Origin: Saccoglossus kowalevskii
Taxonomy: Eukaryota > Hemichordata > Enteropneusta > Harrimaniidae
Assembly: GCF_000003605.2 (NCBI RefSeq)
Contig: NW_003105103.1
Span: forward strand, 121,502 to 171,114
Length of the DNA stretch: 49,613 bases
Reading direction: 5' to 3'
Shown here: in pieces, positions 12,968 to 25,080 of the stretch
Layout: the number at the start of each line of letters is the position of its first letter
Position numbering within the stretch: position 1 is the stretch's first letter
The notes under the pieces: model-generated
What the model saw: the letters and a program-made list of their open reading frames with translations, nothing else
The model's database searches: none
What the model was told of the DNA's origin: nothing
Position numbers and translations under genes: made by a program

Positions 12968-15900
12968 ATGAGTGGTGAGATCGGGAACCTGAGTCCTAAA
13001 CAGGCCGAAAAACTCGAAGAGGTAATTCACTTGTTTTATATTGTTGTATAGAAAGAACGTAGTTTTGTGCGGGAACAATTTTAGTACTGGTAGCTTCTAA
13101 TTTGCTACTTTTTCCCCTGCGACTATCTAGAGCACGGTTGTTATGCCTGCTTATTTTAGAATTTATTAAATGTACGCTATATCAACTTAGTTCTAGCACA
13201 AACTAGGACGTGTAAGGGGTCAAAGGTAGATAGACTTTTCATCAGACGATGATAATCACTGGGTGATAGTGCATGGTAGATGATGGTTAATGGGGATTTT
13301 ACTACTAATGTGAATGACGTAACTAATGAACTTGAATAACATGTGACATATATCAATATTGCATTCACAATACACCGAGCTATAACCTCATACGTAACTT
13401 TCCCTTTACATAATCTCGCAGCATGAATTTGTTTCTTTCATATTGCAATACGGTTGTGCATAGATTGCATAAATTGAGAGTGAGTAAAGAGTCACTACAT
13501 AAATACAGTATGTGAGCTGAACTTGGTTTATCGAATGTCCAGCTATAATTTTATTTGATTCAACAAATACTTACCACGAGAACAGTAGATTTGTGTGTCA
13601 GGCTTGTAAATAATTTTAAATAAAAGCTGTTTACACCAGGATCCATTGAGTACAATATATTACAATAATACTATAATTCAAGTAAACTGAGATATATTGT
13701 TACAATTACAGATAAACTAACATATACATTGCAACTTCCGACACGTGATACGAAATTGTGATTACGGCAAATGCTGCGTCACACTGACTGTCCAAGAAAG
13801 TTTAATCTCGGATATTACATTCAACATGTAGCATATAACTAGCCCTGCGTACAGTGCTGTGTGTACGGGGACGCGTTCGGTTGATAGATGTCCCCACCAC
13901 AGCCCTGCGTACAGTGCTGTGTGTACGGGGACGCGTTCGGTTGATAGATGTCCCCACCACAGCCCTGCGTACAGTGCTGTGTGTACGAGGACGCGTTCGG
14001 TTGATAGATGTCCCCACCACAGCCCCGCGTACAGTGCTGTGTGTACGGGGACGCGCTCGGTTGATAGATGTCCCCACCACAGCCCTGCGTACAGTGCTGT
14101 GTGTACGGGGACGCGTTCGGTTGATAGATGTCCCCACCACAGCCCTGCGAACTTCCATAGACAAAGTCCTGGACTTTGAAAAATATAACTTTTTTTAATG
14201 AAATAACATGACCAGGTACCCAACATGATGATCGATTACCAGATATATCCAGAACTCCCAGTTCGGAGTCCAATTGTGGATGAAATCGGCTACTTTGCCC
14301 TAAAAACAAACGCATTCTCTCGCGTGAATGAAATTAAAAATGGCGGCGTTTGGTGGATAATTCCTCCGGAACCTACGCGTTTACAGTTTGTCCGTCTTTA
14401 CTAGTTGTTATTTAAAGACATCTCAGTTTCAGATAACTTTGTAATGGTTGTTACGGATAACTATCGTCATTTCAGCCAATTTCGGCTGGGAAACTACTTA
14501 TTTTTAACTTGCGCACCAATTACGGTGCGCTCCCGAACTTTGTCTATGGAGGTATGCAGGTCTGTGGTGGGGACATCTATCAACCGAACGCGTCCCCGTA
14601 CACACAGCACTGTACGCAGGGCTACATTACACGTAGAATAAATGTTGTCCCGCCCGAATTTTTCTTCTTCTTAAAGTGTACAATTGTTGCTGGCATGTTT
14701 TTCATAAATGTATAACCCAGTCATCTTAAAATGATCGAAATCGAACCCTATCTCCAGCGCCGCAACATTTGAACAAATACAAACAAACGTTGAATATTTG
14801 ATAATTCCCGACGAAACTCTCTATAGAGGGGGAGGGTGGGATATATTTTGGTTCAGTTCGGCCCTGTGGGTCACATGACAGTCCACACGTAGATCATTCT
14901 TCTATATTGCTAGTATTTTAACTGAGTGAAGTACGATATTATCCATGCTTATGGCTATTGATACACACGCTCGGTTTCCTGAATTAAATTGTGGTAAAAA
15001 TGAATATATTTGTTTTTTCTTATTTTAACCAGGGCAAACTCCCCATGGATATTCATTCACCATTGGATTTCTGTTTTAACAAAATAGATTGCTCTGTGAT
15101 TCTTCGTTATACAATGAGCCGTCGGCGTGGAGATCGTCGAGGCGTCGGCATTGAGGTCACATAGTTAGTGCTAGCAGACAGGTGGTGTAACGCGTCGACT
15201 CCAATGGATGCACGCGTATGCCGCCGCTGCCCGTATCTTTAATAACCACTTGAACTTGAATATGAACTCCTTTGTAAGGAGAAGCGTGTCTATGTAGGCA
15301 GCAATGCTATTCAAGGAGTTAGCATTTGAAATGTTTTTGTTCTCTAACCTTGACCTGGAGAAGAGTTTTTCTTCGTTTATCACAAAACAGGACGCCCTCG
15401 AGCAGTTACCACCTGTTCAGCATGTGCATTTTGCGGACCATGTAAATTCAAGTTTTCTTTCTAACGAAGTTATATACTAAACACATTTGAAATGTTGCAT
15501 CTCGTACATATGGGCAGACTTTCTTATCGAATTTTTTAATTATTATTCACTGTTGTGTTTATGCGATTTCTTCGTCTTCAGAAATATTCTCATCATTGCA
15601 CAGACAACGCCACCTTCTGCCATTGATTCATGACCCTGTCGTAATTGTTCTAAAACGAAANNNNNNNNNNNNNNNNNNNNNNNNNNNNNNNNNNNNNNNN
15701 NNNNNNNNNNCTATCAACCAAACGCATCCCCGTACACACAGCACTGTACACAGGGCTAACATATAACCTATGTATTCCTGGTTCAGTACGAACCAATTCA
15801 TTTAAAACTATCCTCTGGATTACCCTGTCTATCAGCTGTGATAATGATAAATTACAAACTGTGATTAAAACTTATAAAGTAATTACGCCACCATTTTTTA

Positions 15901-18900
15901 AACATATCTACTTAAACAACTGAATATAAATAATTAAGCAATTTATAAATAAATTAAAATTATTATGGAACATTCATGTTATATCCTAAAATATAATTCT
16001 TATTTTTTCACTCTTTAAGTTCAAGGCGCAAGTAAAAGACATTCTGAACAAACCCAGCCGTGATGATTACTATTGTCTAAGATGGTTAAGAGGTGGGTAC
16101 CTTAACAATTTCTTTCTTTATTTGTGTATGCAAACATTCCCTATACACACTTCGACAGTTGAGCCATATCATCGGACATCCACCCACAATGATGAACATT
16201 TATAAAACAATAATTTAAGTTTGATTTACAATTATTTTTTTTGCTTTTTAACAGCAAGAAACTTTGATGTTGGGAAAGCAGTGACTATGATTAGAAATGT
16301 AGGTAATATCTAATATTAGTTTACATTGATTGCATTGAATTCTTGTTAGCATTAAACATTTATTTGGATATCTTATTCAGATGTCGTTATGTCCAAGAAC
16401 AGTTATCGAATTGCAAAATAACTTGTATTTTCAGAGTATGGAAACCAGGAAAAAGATGGGCTTAGACACCCTCATCACAGACTTCAAGGCACCTGAGGTA
16501 CACTTTATATTCATATGTGTATATTGGTATGATTTCATCAAATACGATTGTCAGTATATTTGTAGTTGACTTTACAGGGGATTGTGATTATATTATTAAT
16601 GATTATACAATGTTTGTTTGTGTTAATTATAACATTCGATTTTAGGTGATGGAGAAGCATTATCAAGGTGGGCTGGTAGGAGAAACTAAAAATGGTAATC
16701 CAATCTGGATCGATCCTATTGGAGGAATTGATCCCAAAGGTAACTGAACAGTTGATTCATTAATGTTGAAGAATATTTCCTGTTTACTTTAGACATTTGC
16801 TCATTATTACATCGCAAGAGAAGAGTTATTAGAGCGTTTCATGCATATGGTGTATTTTTCTTTAATGAAGATAATATATGATTACTGTTCAATATAGGTC
16901 TATTGAGATCTGCGAGAAACAAAGACATAATACTTACAAGACTACAGAACACTGAAAGGATGTATGAAGAGTTATTGCCAGCATTGAGCAAAAAGGTAAG
17001 TGGTAGTAAGTAGTAGTGTACATCAATACATCGGATGGAAACATTCAATATATTTATTTTTCAAGCAAAATTTCATTGATAATATACAAACATAATACAC
17101 GATAAAAGAGTTCTTCAATTAAATACATGACATGTCATGAAATAATTCTTCGCTCACATATTTTAATGAATATATTTCTCGAAATAAAATTTCATCTACA
17201 AAATAACGATTCATTGAACAAATAATAAGGAAATAGCATCTGATGTTATCTTTTTCAGTATGGAAAACGTATTGAGGGCCTGTGCTACATCATGGACTTG
17301 GAAGGACTAGGAACAAAGCATCTATGGAAACCAGGCATTGATCTGTTCAATCAGGTAAGTAGGGTATATATTTGTGGATAAATCAACTGCCATTTCTTCG
17401 CATTTCAATTTGGACATATATCGTACTCATATTACTTGCAGTTTTCAACAATACTACAAGATAACTACCCCGAATCTTTGAAAGTTATCTATATAGTACG
17501 AGCACCTAAGATTTTTCCGGTAATCTACGCACTGATCAAGCCTATTTTAGATGAAAGAGTCCGCAAGAAGATTCAAGTTCTTGGTCGTAAGTGTGTCTCG
17601 TCTTGTTCTCAGTTATTGCCATATATCTTCTACCATTGGAACACCATTTAACCTTATTAGTGCAACATTTAATCGCGTTAGTACAACATTTAAACTCATT
17701 ACTGCAACATTTAACCTTATTAGTGCAACATTTTATCTCGTTACACAACATTCAAACTCATTAGTGCAACATTTAACCTTATTAGTGGAACATTTTATCT
17801 CGTTACACAACATTTAAACTCATTAGTGCAATATTTAATCTTATTAGTGGAACATTTTATCTCGTTACTACAACACTCAAACTCATTAGTGCAACATTTA
17901 GACTTATTAGAGCTACATTTATACTTTTATCCTTTCACCAATGGGCTGATCTGTTGTTTAAATAGAAAATTTCCAGTCTGCCTTACTCAAGGACATTCCA
18001 GCAGAAAGTTTGCCTGTTCATTGGGGAGGTACTATGACCGATCCTAAGACTGGTGATCCCAAATGCCCAAGTCTGGTAAGTGGATAAATCCATGTGTTAT
18101 CTGTTAACATTTGCGCGTACTTCATTAATATATTTATAAGTGTGTGTGAACGCATTTATTCTGGTAGTGACAGTTTAATTACCTTTTCCAGGTTAACCCG
18201 GGAGGCACAATCCCGCAAAAGTTCTATATTCAAGAAATCCAAGTTCCAGAAGACAAAAACTTGGAAAGTCAAACAATCAAAAAGAAGTTCGATTTGACAT
18301 TCGAGGTAACGAAGAAAGATAGTGCAATCAGGTAATTATCGGCTACCCATTGTTGTTCTTCCATGTGGAATTGTATTGTTATATTTATTCACAGGTAAAT
18401 TATAAGAACAGATTAGTACAGACAAAGAACAACCTTGTAGCCAGACCAGTCGCACATGCCTTCACTGCTGCAAGGGGCTGCGAATTTCCTTGCCAAATTC
18501 AAGCCAAAACAAAAAAAAAAAAAAAAAAAAAAAAACGGAAAAAAGAGTAATGTTTGACTCGGCAACGCCAATAAATTGACCATGGCATTCGAAACATTTT
18601 ACAACAAAATAGCGATAAACAATAAAAACCAATGGTTTATTTTCAAAACTCCATTATTAGTTTGACTTCATTTGAAGACCTTTTAAGTTAAAATATATGT
18701 AACTGGTCCACCAGCCTTTAAAAGTTAATAATGTATTGCATTGTCTCTTACTCAGATATGTATTCAAAACTGAAGGTGGTGACATAGGATTGGCTGTGTT
18801 TTTACAAATTGGTTCGAAGGAAATGAAACCTCTCAAAGAATTGGAGAAACATAACAGCCATTTAGTCTACGAGGATGGCAGTTTTGATTGTCCCGAACCA

Positions 18901-19145
18901 GGAACATGTAAGCTCATTGATAAATTATTGTAAATAATTGTATAATCTGCATTTGTCGTTGAACATTACTGTTCCTCATAAATAAAAGTACATTAGTAAG
19001 AATGTTAATTACTGTAATTTTTTCGATTTTAGATATCTTAAGGTTTGATAACTCACACTCCTGGACCAAGAATAAAACTCTTCACTACTTCGCTGAAGTC
19101 ATCGAGCCAGATGCACTTCTTGACGAGATGAGTACTGACTTGTAA
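12968..19145 (+). CDS. SEC14-like lipid-transfer protein (CRAL-TRIO + GOLD), gene 3
   Basis: Exons: 12968-13021, 16020-16092, 16255-16298, 16435-16497, 16646-16739, 16898-16995, 17259-17354, 17442-17586, 17966-18075, 18192-18331, 18756-18907, 19033-19145; 393 aa, open throughout. The start reads MSGEIGNLSPKQ. Conserved parts are YCLRWLRA (CRAL-TRIO N), IMDLEGLGTKHLWKPG, NYPE, APKIFP, LPVHWGG, and in the GOLD domain NSHLVYEDG and LRFDNSHSWTKNK. Intron 1 is about 3 kb, unusually long because it hosts an inverted-repeat element with a minisatellite and the 50-N gap. Exon 1 is therefore joined to exon 2 across the gap; this is supported by the matching phase and by the lack of any other exon 1 or 2 nearby. 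Intron 8 holds a 63-bp tandem repeat. A canonical AATAAA lies at 19458-19463, about 315 bp past the stop. Ligand unknown. Confidence 0.91.
13841..14150. repeat. 60-bp minisatellite, five full units plus a partial
   Basis: Units start at 13841, 13901, 13961, 14021 and 14081 with AGCCCTGCGTACAGTGCTGT; a 10-base partial unit follows. Only a few substitutions separate the units, so the array is young or homogenised. Because 60 is a multiple of three, several frames stay open through it and give spurious ORFs on both strands. Confidence 0.95.
13841..14622. mobile_element. Inverted-repeat element with minisatellite-bearing termini
   Basis: The left side is the 60-bp repeat array followed by GAACTTCCATAGACAAAGT (about 14149-14168). 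The right side (about 14532-14622) is the inverse of the same sequence: ACTTTGTCTATGGA, then one 60-bp unit in opposite orientation, ending in GCAGGGCT. The two sides form terminal inverted repeats of roughly 90 bp around about 370 bp of noncoding DNA with two small hairpins (GCGCACC/GGTGCGC and CAGCC/GGCTG). The left terminus has been amplified to five units. No transposase is seen, so this is a non-autonomous, MITE-like element. Family unknown. Confidence 0.6.
15661..15710. other. Assembly gap (50 N)
   Basis: A run of 50 N. The first bases after it (15711-15757) are an inverted copy of the 60-bp minisatellite unit with a few changes, so the gap probably conceals more of this array or a second copy of the element. 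Its true length is unknown. Confidence 0.98.
15711..15757. repeat. Minisatellite unit at gap edge
   Basis: Sequence from CTATCAACC to CAGGGCT is the reverse complement of most of the 60-bp unit at 13841-14140, with substitutions such as GCATCC for GCGTCC. It has the same orientation as the unit at about 14563-14622. Confidence 0.85.
17640..17930. repeat. 63-bp higher-order tandem repeat (21-bp subunits), gene 3 intron 8
   Basis: The basic unit is about 21 bp, CTCATTAGTGCAACATTTAA. Three variants (TTTATCTCGTTACACAACATT, then CTCATTAGTGCAACATT and CTTATTAGTGGAACATT types) alternate to give a 63-bp higher-order period. It fills most of intron 8. The open frames here come from the repeat and are not genes. 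Confidence 0.85.
18400..18535. repeat. Possible retroposed insertion with 25-A tail, gene 3 intron 10
   Basis: A moderately GC-rich segment ends in CAAAAC followed by 25 consecutive A (18511-18535), inside an otherwise AT-rich intron. A poly(A)-terminated insertion such as a SINE fits, but I see no tRNA-like A/B boxes and no clear target-site duplication. Confidence 0.3.
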
Positions 19146-20386
19146 ATGGGTGTTTTGATATACGTTTTTGGATGCAATATGCATTCGCTGCGTTATATAT
19201 TAGTGTTTATTTTTTTTAGATTGGGCAGGATCGCTGCATCACTATAACACAAATTCGGTTTGTCTATACTCAAAAGCAAACAACTGGAGTAAAAAATCTG
19301 AATATAACTTGTCTGACATTAATGTGTTTTTTTCGTACATTATTGAAGCCAATATTTTTTAATAAGTGATTGTCGCAACAAAACAGCATTTTTTATGTTC
19401 TGTATGAATATTCACGCACGCACACTTACATAGTGAACCACACATATGTGACAGACAAATAAATCATGCAATAATCGCGCAATGGTTGAACGTGTGTGTT
19501 TTTATTATACATAAATACCCCAAACTTAATATACATATATATATTACTATTTATTTGAGAAACAAATCTCTTGACCTACTATAAGGTATACAATTAATTA
19601 TATTGATAACGCGGATGGGGTTACGAACTAACTTTGTTCATGAGAGTTCTAAGAGGAACTGAATTTAAATATGGTAGATTTATTTTCTGTCACTCATCTC
19701 AGTGCAAGTACATCCGAGTCTTAGGCATTCTGGGGTATTATATTTGAAGTAACGCCCATTATTGCCGTTCTTGCCCCGTTGTTACGCAAGAATCGGCAAT
19801 GTGTCATCCTTTATTCCATAATTACATCATCAGATAACACCAGCAAAACTTCAAGCCTTTAAGCAATTTCTTATTGTCCTACAGCTATATATAATGTCTA
19901 TCTGTTTGAATTTGTTGTGTGCGTCTGCTCAAACCAGTTGCCGTTAATCCCGTTGAATAATTTAATCTAGGCAAATAATACAAAAAATGCCCTCACCGAT
20001 GGAGATAGCGCTAATGATACATAGGTTTGGTATTTGCGAATAAAAAATACACTGTCTAGGATGCCCTTACTCGCACTCTTTTTCCCATGGAATAAATGAT
20101 AAACGACTATCTTAATTTTAACATATATACCCTGTCGATTATAAAAGTTGACATGAACATCAATTGACATGGTATAGTCAATTTATTACTGCGAAGTATA
20201 ATAGTTTTAATTAACAAAATCGCTTATGTGTGAAATGTTATTATTGCCATAAACCAAACATGTTACCGATTCAGTCCGTTGACCAGCGTCTACCACTGAC
20301 AACTTCTCACGTCTGTTTTAATCACTGACCCCTCTCAGACTACACTGGCTTACATATAAACCCATCCGTTGCCCCACTTACATCCT
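19146..20386. other. Spacer between genes 3 and 4
   Basis: Contains the gene 3 3' UTR, with AATAAA at 19458-19463, then about 0.9 kb of AT-rich DNA without a recognisable gene. The gene 4 promoter block begins near 20340. Confidence 0.6.
20341..20363 (+). promoter_or_regulatory. Shared promoter block with possible TATA box, gene 4
   Basis: TACACTGGCTTACATATAAA at 20341-20360 matches 36549-36569 upstream of gene 6 (ACACTGGCTTACATATTAA). It contains the TATA-like CATATAAA. It lies about 235 bp before the ATG, so it would be a core promoter only if the 5' UTR is long or has an intron. Confidence 0.4.
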
Positions 20387-20399
20387 CGAACTTTGGATT
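20387..20399. promoter_or_regulatory. HNF4-like site, gene 4 promoter
   Basis: CGAACTTTGGATT reads AATCCAAAGTTCG on the other strand, near the HNF4-type CAAAGTTCA core. It lies 197 bp upstream of the ATG, at the same place relative to the shared block as in gene 6. Weaker than the gene 5 site. Confidence 0.35.
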
Positions 20400-20596
20400 A
20401 TACAGGCATTAGTCTTAAACAATACGTATCAGTCGTTCGGTGATAGTAGTACGAGTCGCATCGTGTCCTGCTTTTTAGTTTGATCACGAGAAGCATCACA
20501 ACAATAGCATCACTGTGAAGCTTCATTCGTCTGGTTGGAGCAAACACTAAGGATTGCTAAGATTTTCTTATTCAGCGTCTGATTTAAAACGTCACC

Positions 20597-23500
20597 ATGA
20601 GTGGGAGGGTTGGTGATTTGAGTCCAAAGCAGGAGGAAAAGTTGAAAGAGGTTCGTTTATTATTTCTTTTTTTTTCATTTGCAATGCCTGTATCATGTAA
20701 TCAAACTGCTTTACTTATTCCAGGGATTTCTTACATAAAATGTTCGTATATGATTGTAAAGCAAGACCGATTTCCGCATGAATAGCTTATTATTACATCT
20801 ATCTAAAAAGATGTTCAAATCAAGCACTCGTTACAATTCGTGCGTGACAGGCTATTTTTCTGAAGCTTTTTATTCAATAAGTGGTGTCCAACTATCTATG
20901 ACAATATACATTATAAAATTACCACGTCTACATTTTGCTATCGTGTGACTATATCAGCTTTTGAATGAAAACTGTAAATATATAATTTGTTCCCATGTAA
21001 AGATGACTTGTTGTGGCTTACTGGTCATGTTAGCCGATAAGATAAGATAACTTTGACTGGAATGACCTTTGCTGACAATATTTACAGAGTACCAATGTCT
21101 AACTGATAGGTGAATAATTAGTTCTACCTAATATACATCATAGTATAGTCGATAAAGTTCACTCAAGCGTTTGAGACAAGGTCGTTGAGACCGAAATAAC
21201 AGTCGAATAGAACTGATGCCAAGAAATTCAGTCATTCGTGTTGAAACGTGACATGGTAGATTGCAATCCCTTGACAATATTGTTGTCATCATGCCAATAC
21301 ATGCCCTACTTTTAGTCACCAACGGGCAAAGAAGAGATGGTGGTTATATTTTCCCCCAATGTCGAAAACCCAAATATATGCACAAAAGCCAATTTCCTAA
21401 ACCTTTTTGTTTTTGTGGACAAAAAAAATGAGCTTATGTTGATTTGGAGAAATTATAAACTATCAAAATTTATTTGCCATGAAGATAAAAAAGTATAATA
21501 ACGGGTATAATAATAACAACATGTATGTGAATTTATATTATTTATTATAGATCAATTGTCGATTGGTTTTATTATGAATTCTACAATTCGGTAGACATGA
21601 ACATATTAACACAGCAATAACTTATTTAAACTGTAACGTACTGAGTAATTTAATGTACATGCATATATTATGATTTTAGTTCAAAGCCAAGGTAAAAGAT
21701 ATACTAGTGAAACCTGAACATGATGATCACTACTGTCTTCGCTGGCTAAGAGGTTGGTTTTATTAATTTTATTATTTATTCAATGTATGTTTATGACATT
21801 TTTACACGGGGTACAAGATTAGATACTGCTGTTATTCAATAGACTATTCAAAATAATATGATTTATAATATGATTGCTCTAATATAGTGCGAGTTCATAG
21901 CGTCAGATTTGATAACATTAATTTGTTTTGATTGTTTAATTTGTATTTTGTATTCAATGAAATGTAAATGCACTGATCAATAGGCATATGATAATTTCCC
22001 AACTATCATAAATCTAGACACAATAGGCATCTTTTAGAATCAATACATTCATGTCTTTTTTAACAGCAAGAGCCTTTGATGTCGGAAAGCAGAGGCAATG
22101 ATAAGAACTGTAAGTATATATTCGATAGGAATTCGAAATTTCACAATGGTTTTTGTATGTACTGTGGTTATACATTTTCACTATACTCCATTTTAGCCTC
22201 GTATGTATTTTTCTTGTTTTTATTATCTGCAGAGCATGGAAAACAGGAAGAAATTGGGCTTAGATTCGATTGTTACGGATTACAAAGCGCCTGAGGTAGG
22301 TAAACAAAACAACTAACACTGTTGTTTCCTTTATTATATATGTAACAACCTAATACACAACTAGAGACATATACGCATGTAGCATAAATATATAACTTAA
22401 TGATACACGCCAACTAATATCGAGACATTGTTAGATATGCATGTGGTAATTATCTTGATAGGTAATTGAAAAGTACTACCAAGGTGGAATGGTTGGAGAG
22501 GACAAACAGGGCAATCCAGTATGGATAGATCCGATGGGAAACATTGACCCCAAAGGTAAATGTGTATGCATACACATACATTCGTCTTTTCTGTGCTGTA
22601 TAAATCATGGTTATTGTAATGTTTGAGTTGATTTCATTCAATTTCCACAGGCCTGTTAAGGTCAGCCAAAAAGAAGGACATAGTATTGTCTCGAATACAA
22701 CATATTGAACAGTTGTATCAGGACGTATTCCCAGGGTTAAGCAAAAAGGTTAGTAATAATACACTTCACACTCCAGGAATTGTTAGATTTTTATTCACAC
22801 AAGCATTTAACTGAACGTTTATTTTTGTTTACATAGTATGGAAAACACATACAGGGTATGACATATATCATGGACCTGGAAGGTTTAGGTACGAAGCATC
22901 TATGGAAGCCAGGTCTAGATACTTTTATTGAGGTATGTATGGTCATGTATCTTATGTTAAATGGAGATTGGCATTATTTTTCGAGCACATAGAAAAGAAA
23001 AAAAAAATCATTTTCGTTATACCAAATATTTATTCATTTGTCACAAACATTTATTTCTATCACTGACACATAAGTGTGAATCCAATGATGCTGTTTGATA
23101 AATACACAATGTTATTCTAGTTCACTAAGTGGATTATTAAATCTTATGTTTTTGCCAAAGTTTTTAAAAGTTCTGCAAGACAACTATCCAGAGACTTTGA
23201 AAATCATCTACATCGTGAGAGCTCCAAGGATCTTCCCAGTTATATATGCGTTAATCAAGCCTTTCTTGGATGAACATGTGCGCAAGAAGATTCAAGTTCT
23301 CAGTCGTAAGTTTTCTGTCACTTAGCTGTTATACGTTTTTAATGCTGTATTTGTAATGTAGTTGCCTTATTCAGGTGACTCTGGAGTCGTTTCACGATGA
23401 ATTGACCAGTATTCGTTTTTCTCTAGAGAACTTCCAGTCAACTCTACTGAAAGACATTCCTGCAGAAAGTTTGCCAGTTCACTGGGGAGGTACAATGACT

Positions 23501-25080
23501 GATCCCAAGACTGGTGACCCCAAGTGTCCCCATCTGGTGAGTATTTTTTTTCTTCATATTTGTATTTAAGACGTTCTAATAATAAAAAATATATAATTTA
23601 TAGCTATTGTCTGTATATATTCTTTGCTTAATGCAAATTTGGAATACATCAATGACAACGCCTAATGACAAATTCTGAAAGCGATGGTTTTGCTGAATCC
23701 TTCATCAAAGTATGTTGATGTATAATAACAAAATGGCTATCATAAATAAAATACAGGTATGAATATTCTCGTTCGACTTATGCTTCGGAATTGTCCATAG
23801 CACTACACGTCCCGGCCATTCTTAACACTGGCGGTAAAATAATCTTATATAGGATGGAAACTCTGGGGAGGGGTCGATTGCAGAAAACTGTGCAGAATAT
23901 TATCTTTCTTGACTTAGTTTTGTGTTTTTTTCATGATGTATTACTGTATATTTTCTGTTATGAATCTTTGCAGAATTCTTTTCCCATAAGAGTTTCTAAA
24001 TATTGGCCCATAATATATCCACTTTGAGATGATTTGCAAGACAACTCTTATGCATACAAGTTGTTTCTTTCATGCTATCTGATGATTCATTCTTTGTTCC
24101 AGATAACCCTCGGTGGCCCGGTTCCAGAGAAGTACTACAATCAAGAACCAGTTGTTCCAGAAGACAAGAACTTGAATGTAGAAGTAGTAAAGAAGAAATT
24201 CGATTTGACATTTGAAGTGACGAAGAAAGACAGTGCAATAAGGTGAACTTGACATAAACAGATTCAGCAACCTTTGTTAATTCTTATTAAATATCAATAG
24301 AATTGACAGACATGTGTATACTTTTATTACAGATATGTATTCAAAACTGAGGGAGGTGATATAGGCCTGACTGTGTTCTTACAGACTGGTGATAAGGAAA
24401 TGAAACAGGTTCAGGAAATGGAGAAACATAGCAGTCATCTGGTTTACGAAGATGGAAGCTTTGATTGCCCCGAAGCTGGAACATGTAAATATAACAATTC
24501 AATAAACCATAAATTTCCGCCAATATCGTGCTGTGAACGACAGCCTCTTACAGCCCCAGCCAAACTCTTGACAGCCATTTTCTAGTTCATGTTACATTCT
24601 GTAAATTGTAGCTGGGCTATGATTTGTGCTCGAGTACAGCAAATTAGATCTAGTTATTGCAACACTTACACCACTTCAGGGTACTTCATGTCAAGAGTGT
24701 TTGATATTTATTGTAGTTAAGAACGGAAAGAAATGGCAGCGACTGGGTGAATCAAATTCGGCGTTAAGCACGTGACAAATATAACAACAAACCTAGTAGT
24801 ATTTTTATCATGGTTTTAGTATGATGATTGAATTTGTTTGAGTTGAGTTGAATTGGTCTTAATTGATTGTTATAGGCTATTCATCACCAACATCTCAGAC
24901 GACAAGTGTGCACTTTCCAGTCTAGTTTTCATTCACTGACACACATATATTTTACATTCAATTTCAGACGTCTTAAGGTTCGACAACTCTCACTCCTGGA
25001 CCAAGAATAAAACTCTTCACTACTTTGCTGAAGTCATTGAACCAGATGCACTACTTGATGAGATGAGCACTGATTTGTGA
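20597..25080 (+). CDS. SEC14-like protein gene 4, frameshifted in exon 3 (possible pseudogene)
   Basis: Exons: 20597-20650, 21680-21752, 22067-22109, 22233-22295, 22462-22555, 22651-22748, 22837-22932, 23161-23305, 23427-23536, 24103-24242, 24333-24484, 24968-25080. Exon 3 is 43 nt, whereas the five paralogs have 44. One base is missing in the A run at 22086-22088, and the frame then meets TGA at 22099-22101, about residue 53. All other exons, phases and splice sites are intact and would give about 393 aa with LPVHWGG, APRIFP and a complete GOLD domain. Either the gene lost function very recently or the base is an assembly error in a homopolymer. Exon 1 (MSGRVGDLSPKQEEKL) matches gene 1. The exon 1 donor GTTCGT is weak. 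The family role is cytosolic lipid binding and transfer. Confidence 0.85.

Noticed and set aside
13841-14150. Possible CRISPR array
   Set aside because: The units are directly adjacent 60-bp copies with no unique spacers, and the host is an animal.
13762-14315. Overlapping open frames of 106-158 codons on both strands
   Set aside because: They are by-products of a 60-bp tandem repeat whose length is a multiple of three; several frames stay open at once and the peptides are pure repeats.
17542-17817. Frames of 69 and 88 codons in gene 3 intron 8
   Set aside because: They are translations of the 21/63-bp repeat plus part of exon 8.
22067-22109. Alternative acceptor or donor that would restore the frame of gene 4 exon 3
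   Set aside because: The only nearby AG choices would change the frame by a different amount or remove conserved residues, and the donor GTAAGT is optimal where it is.
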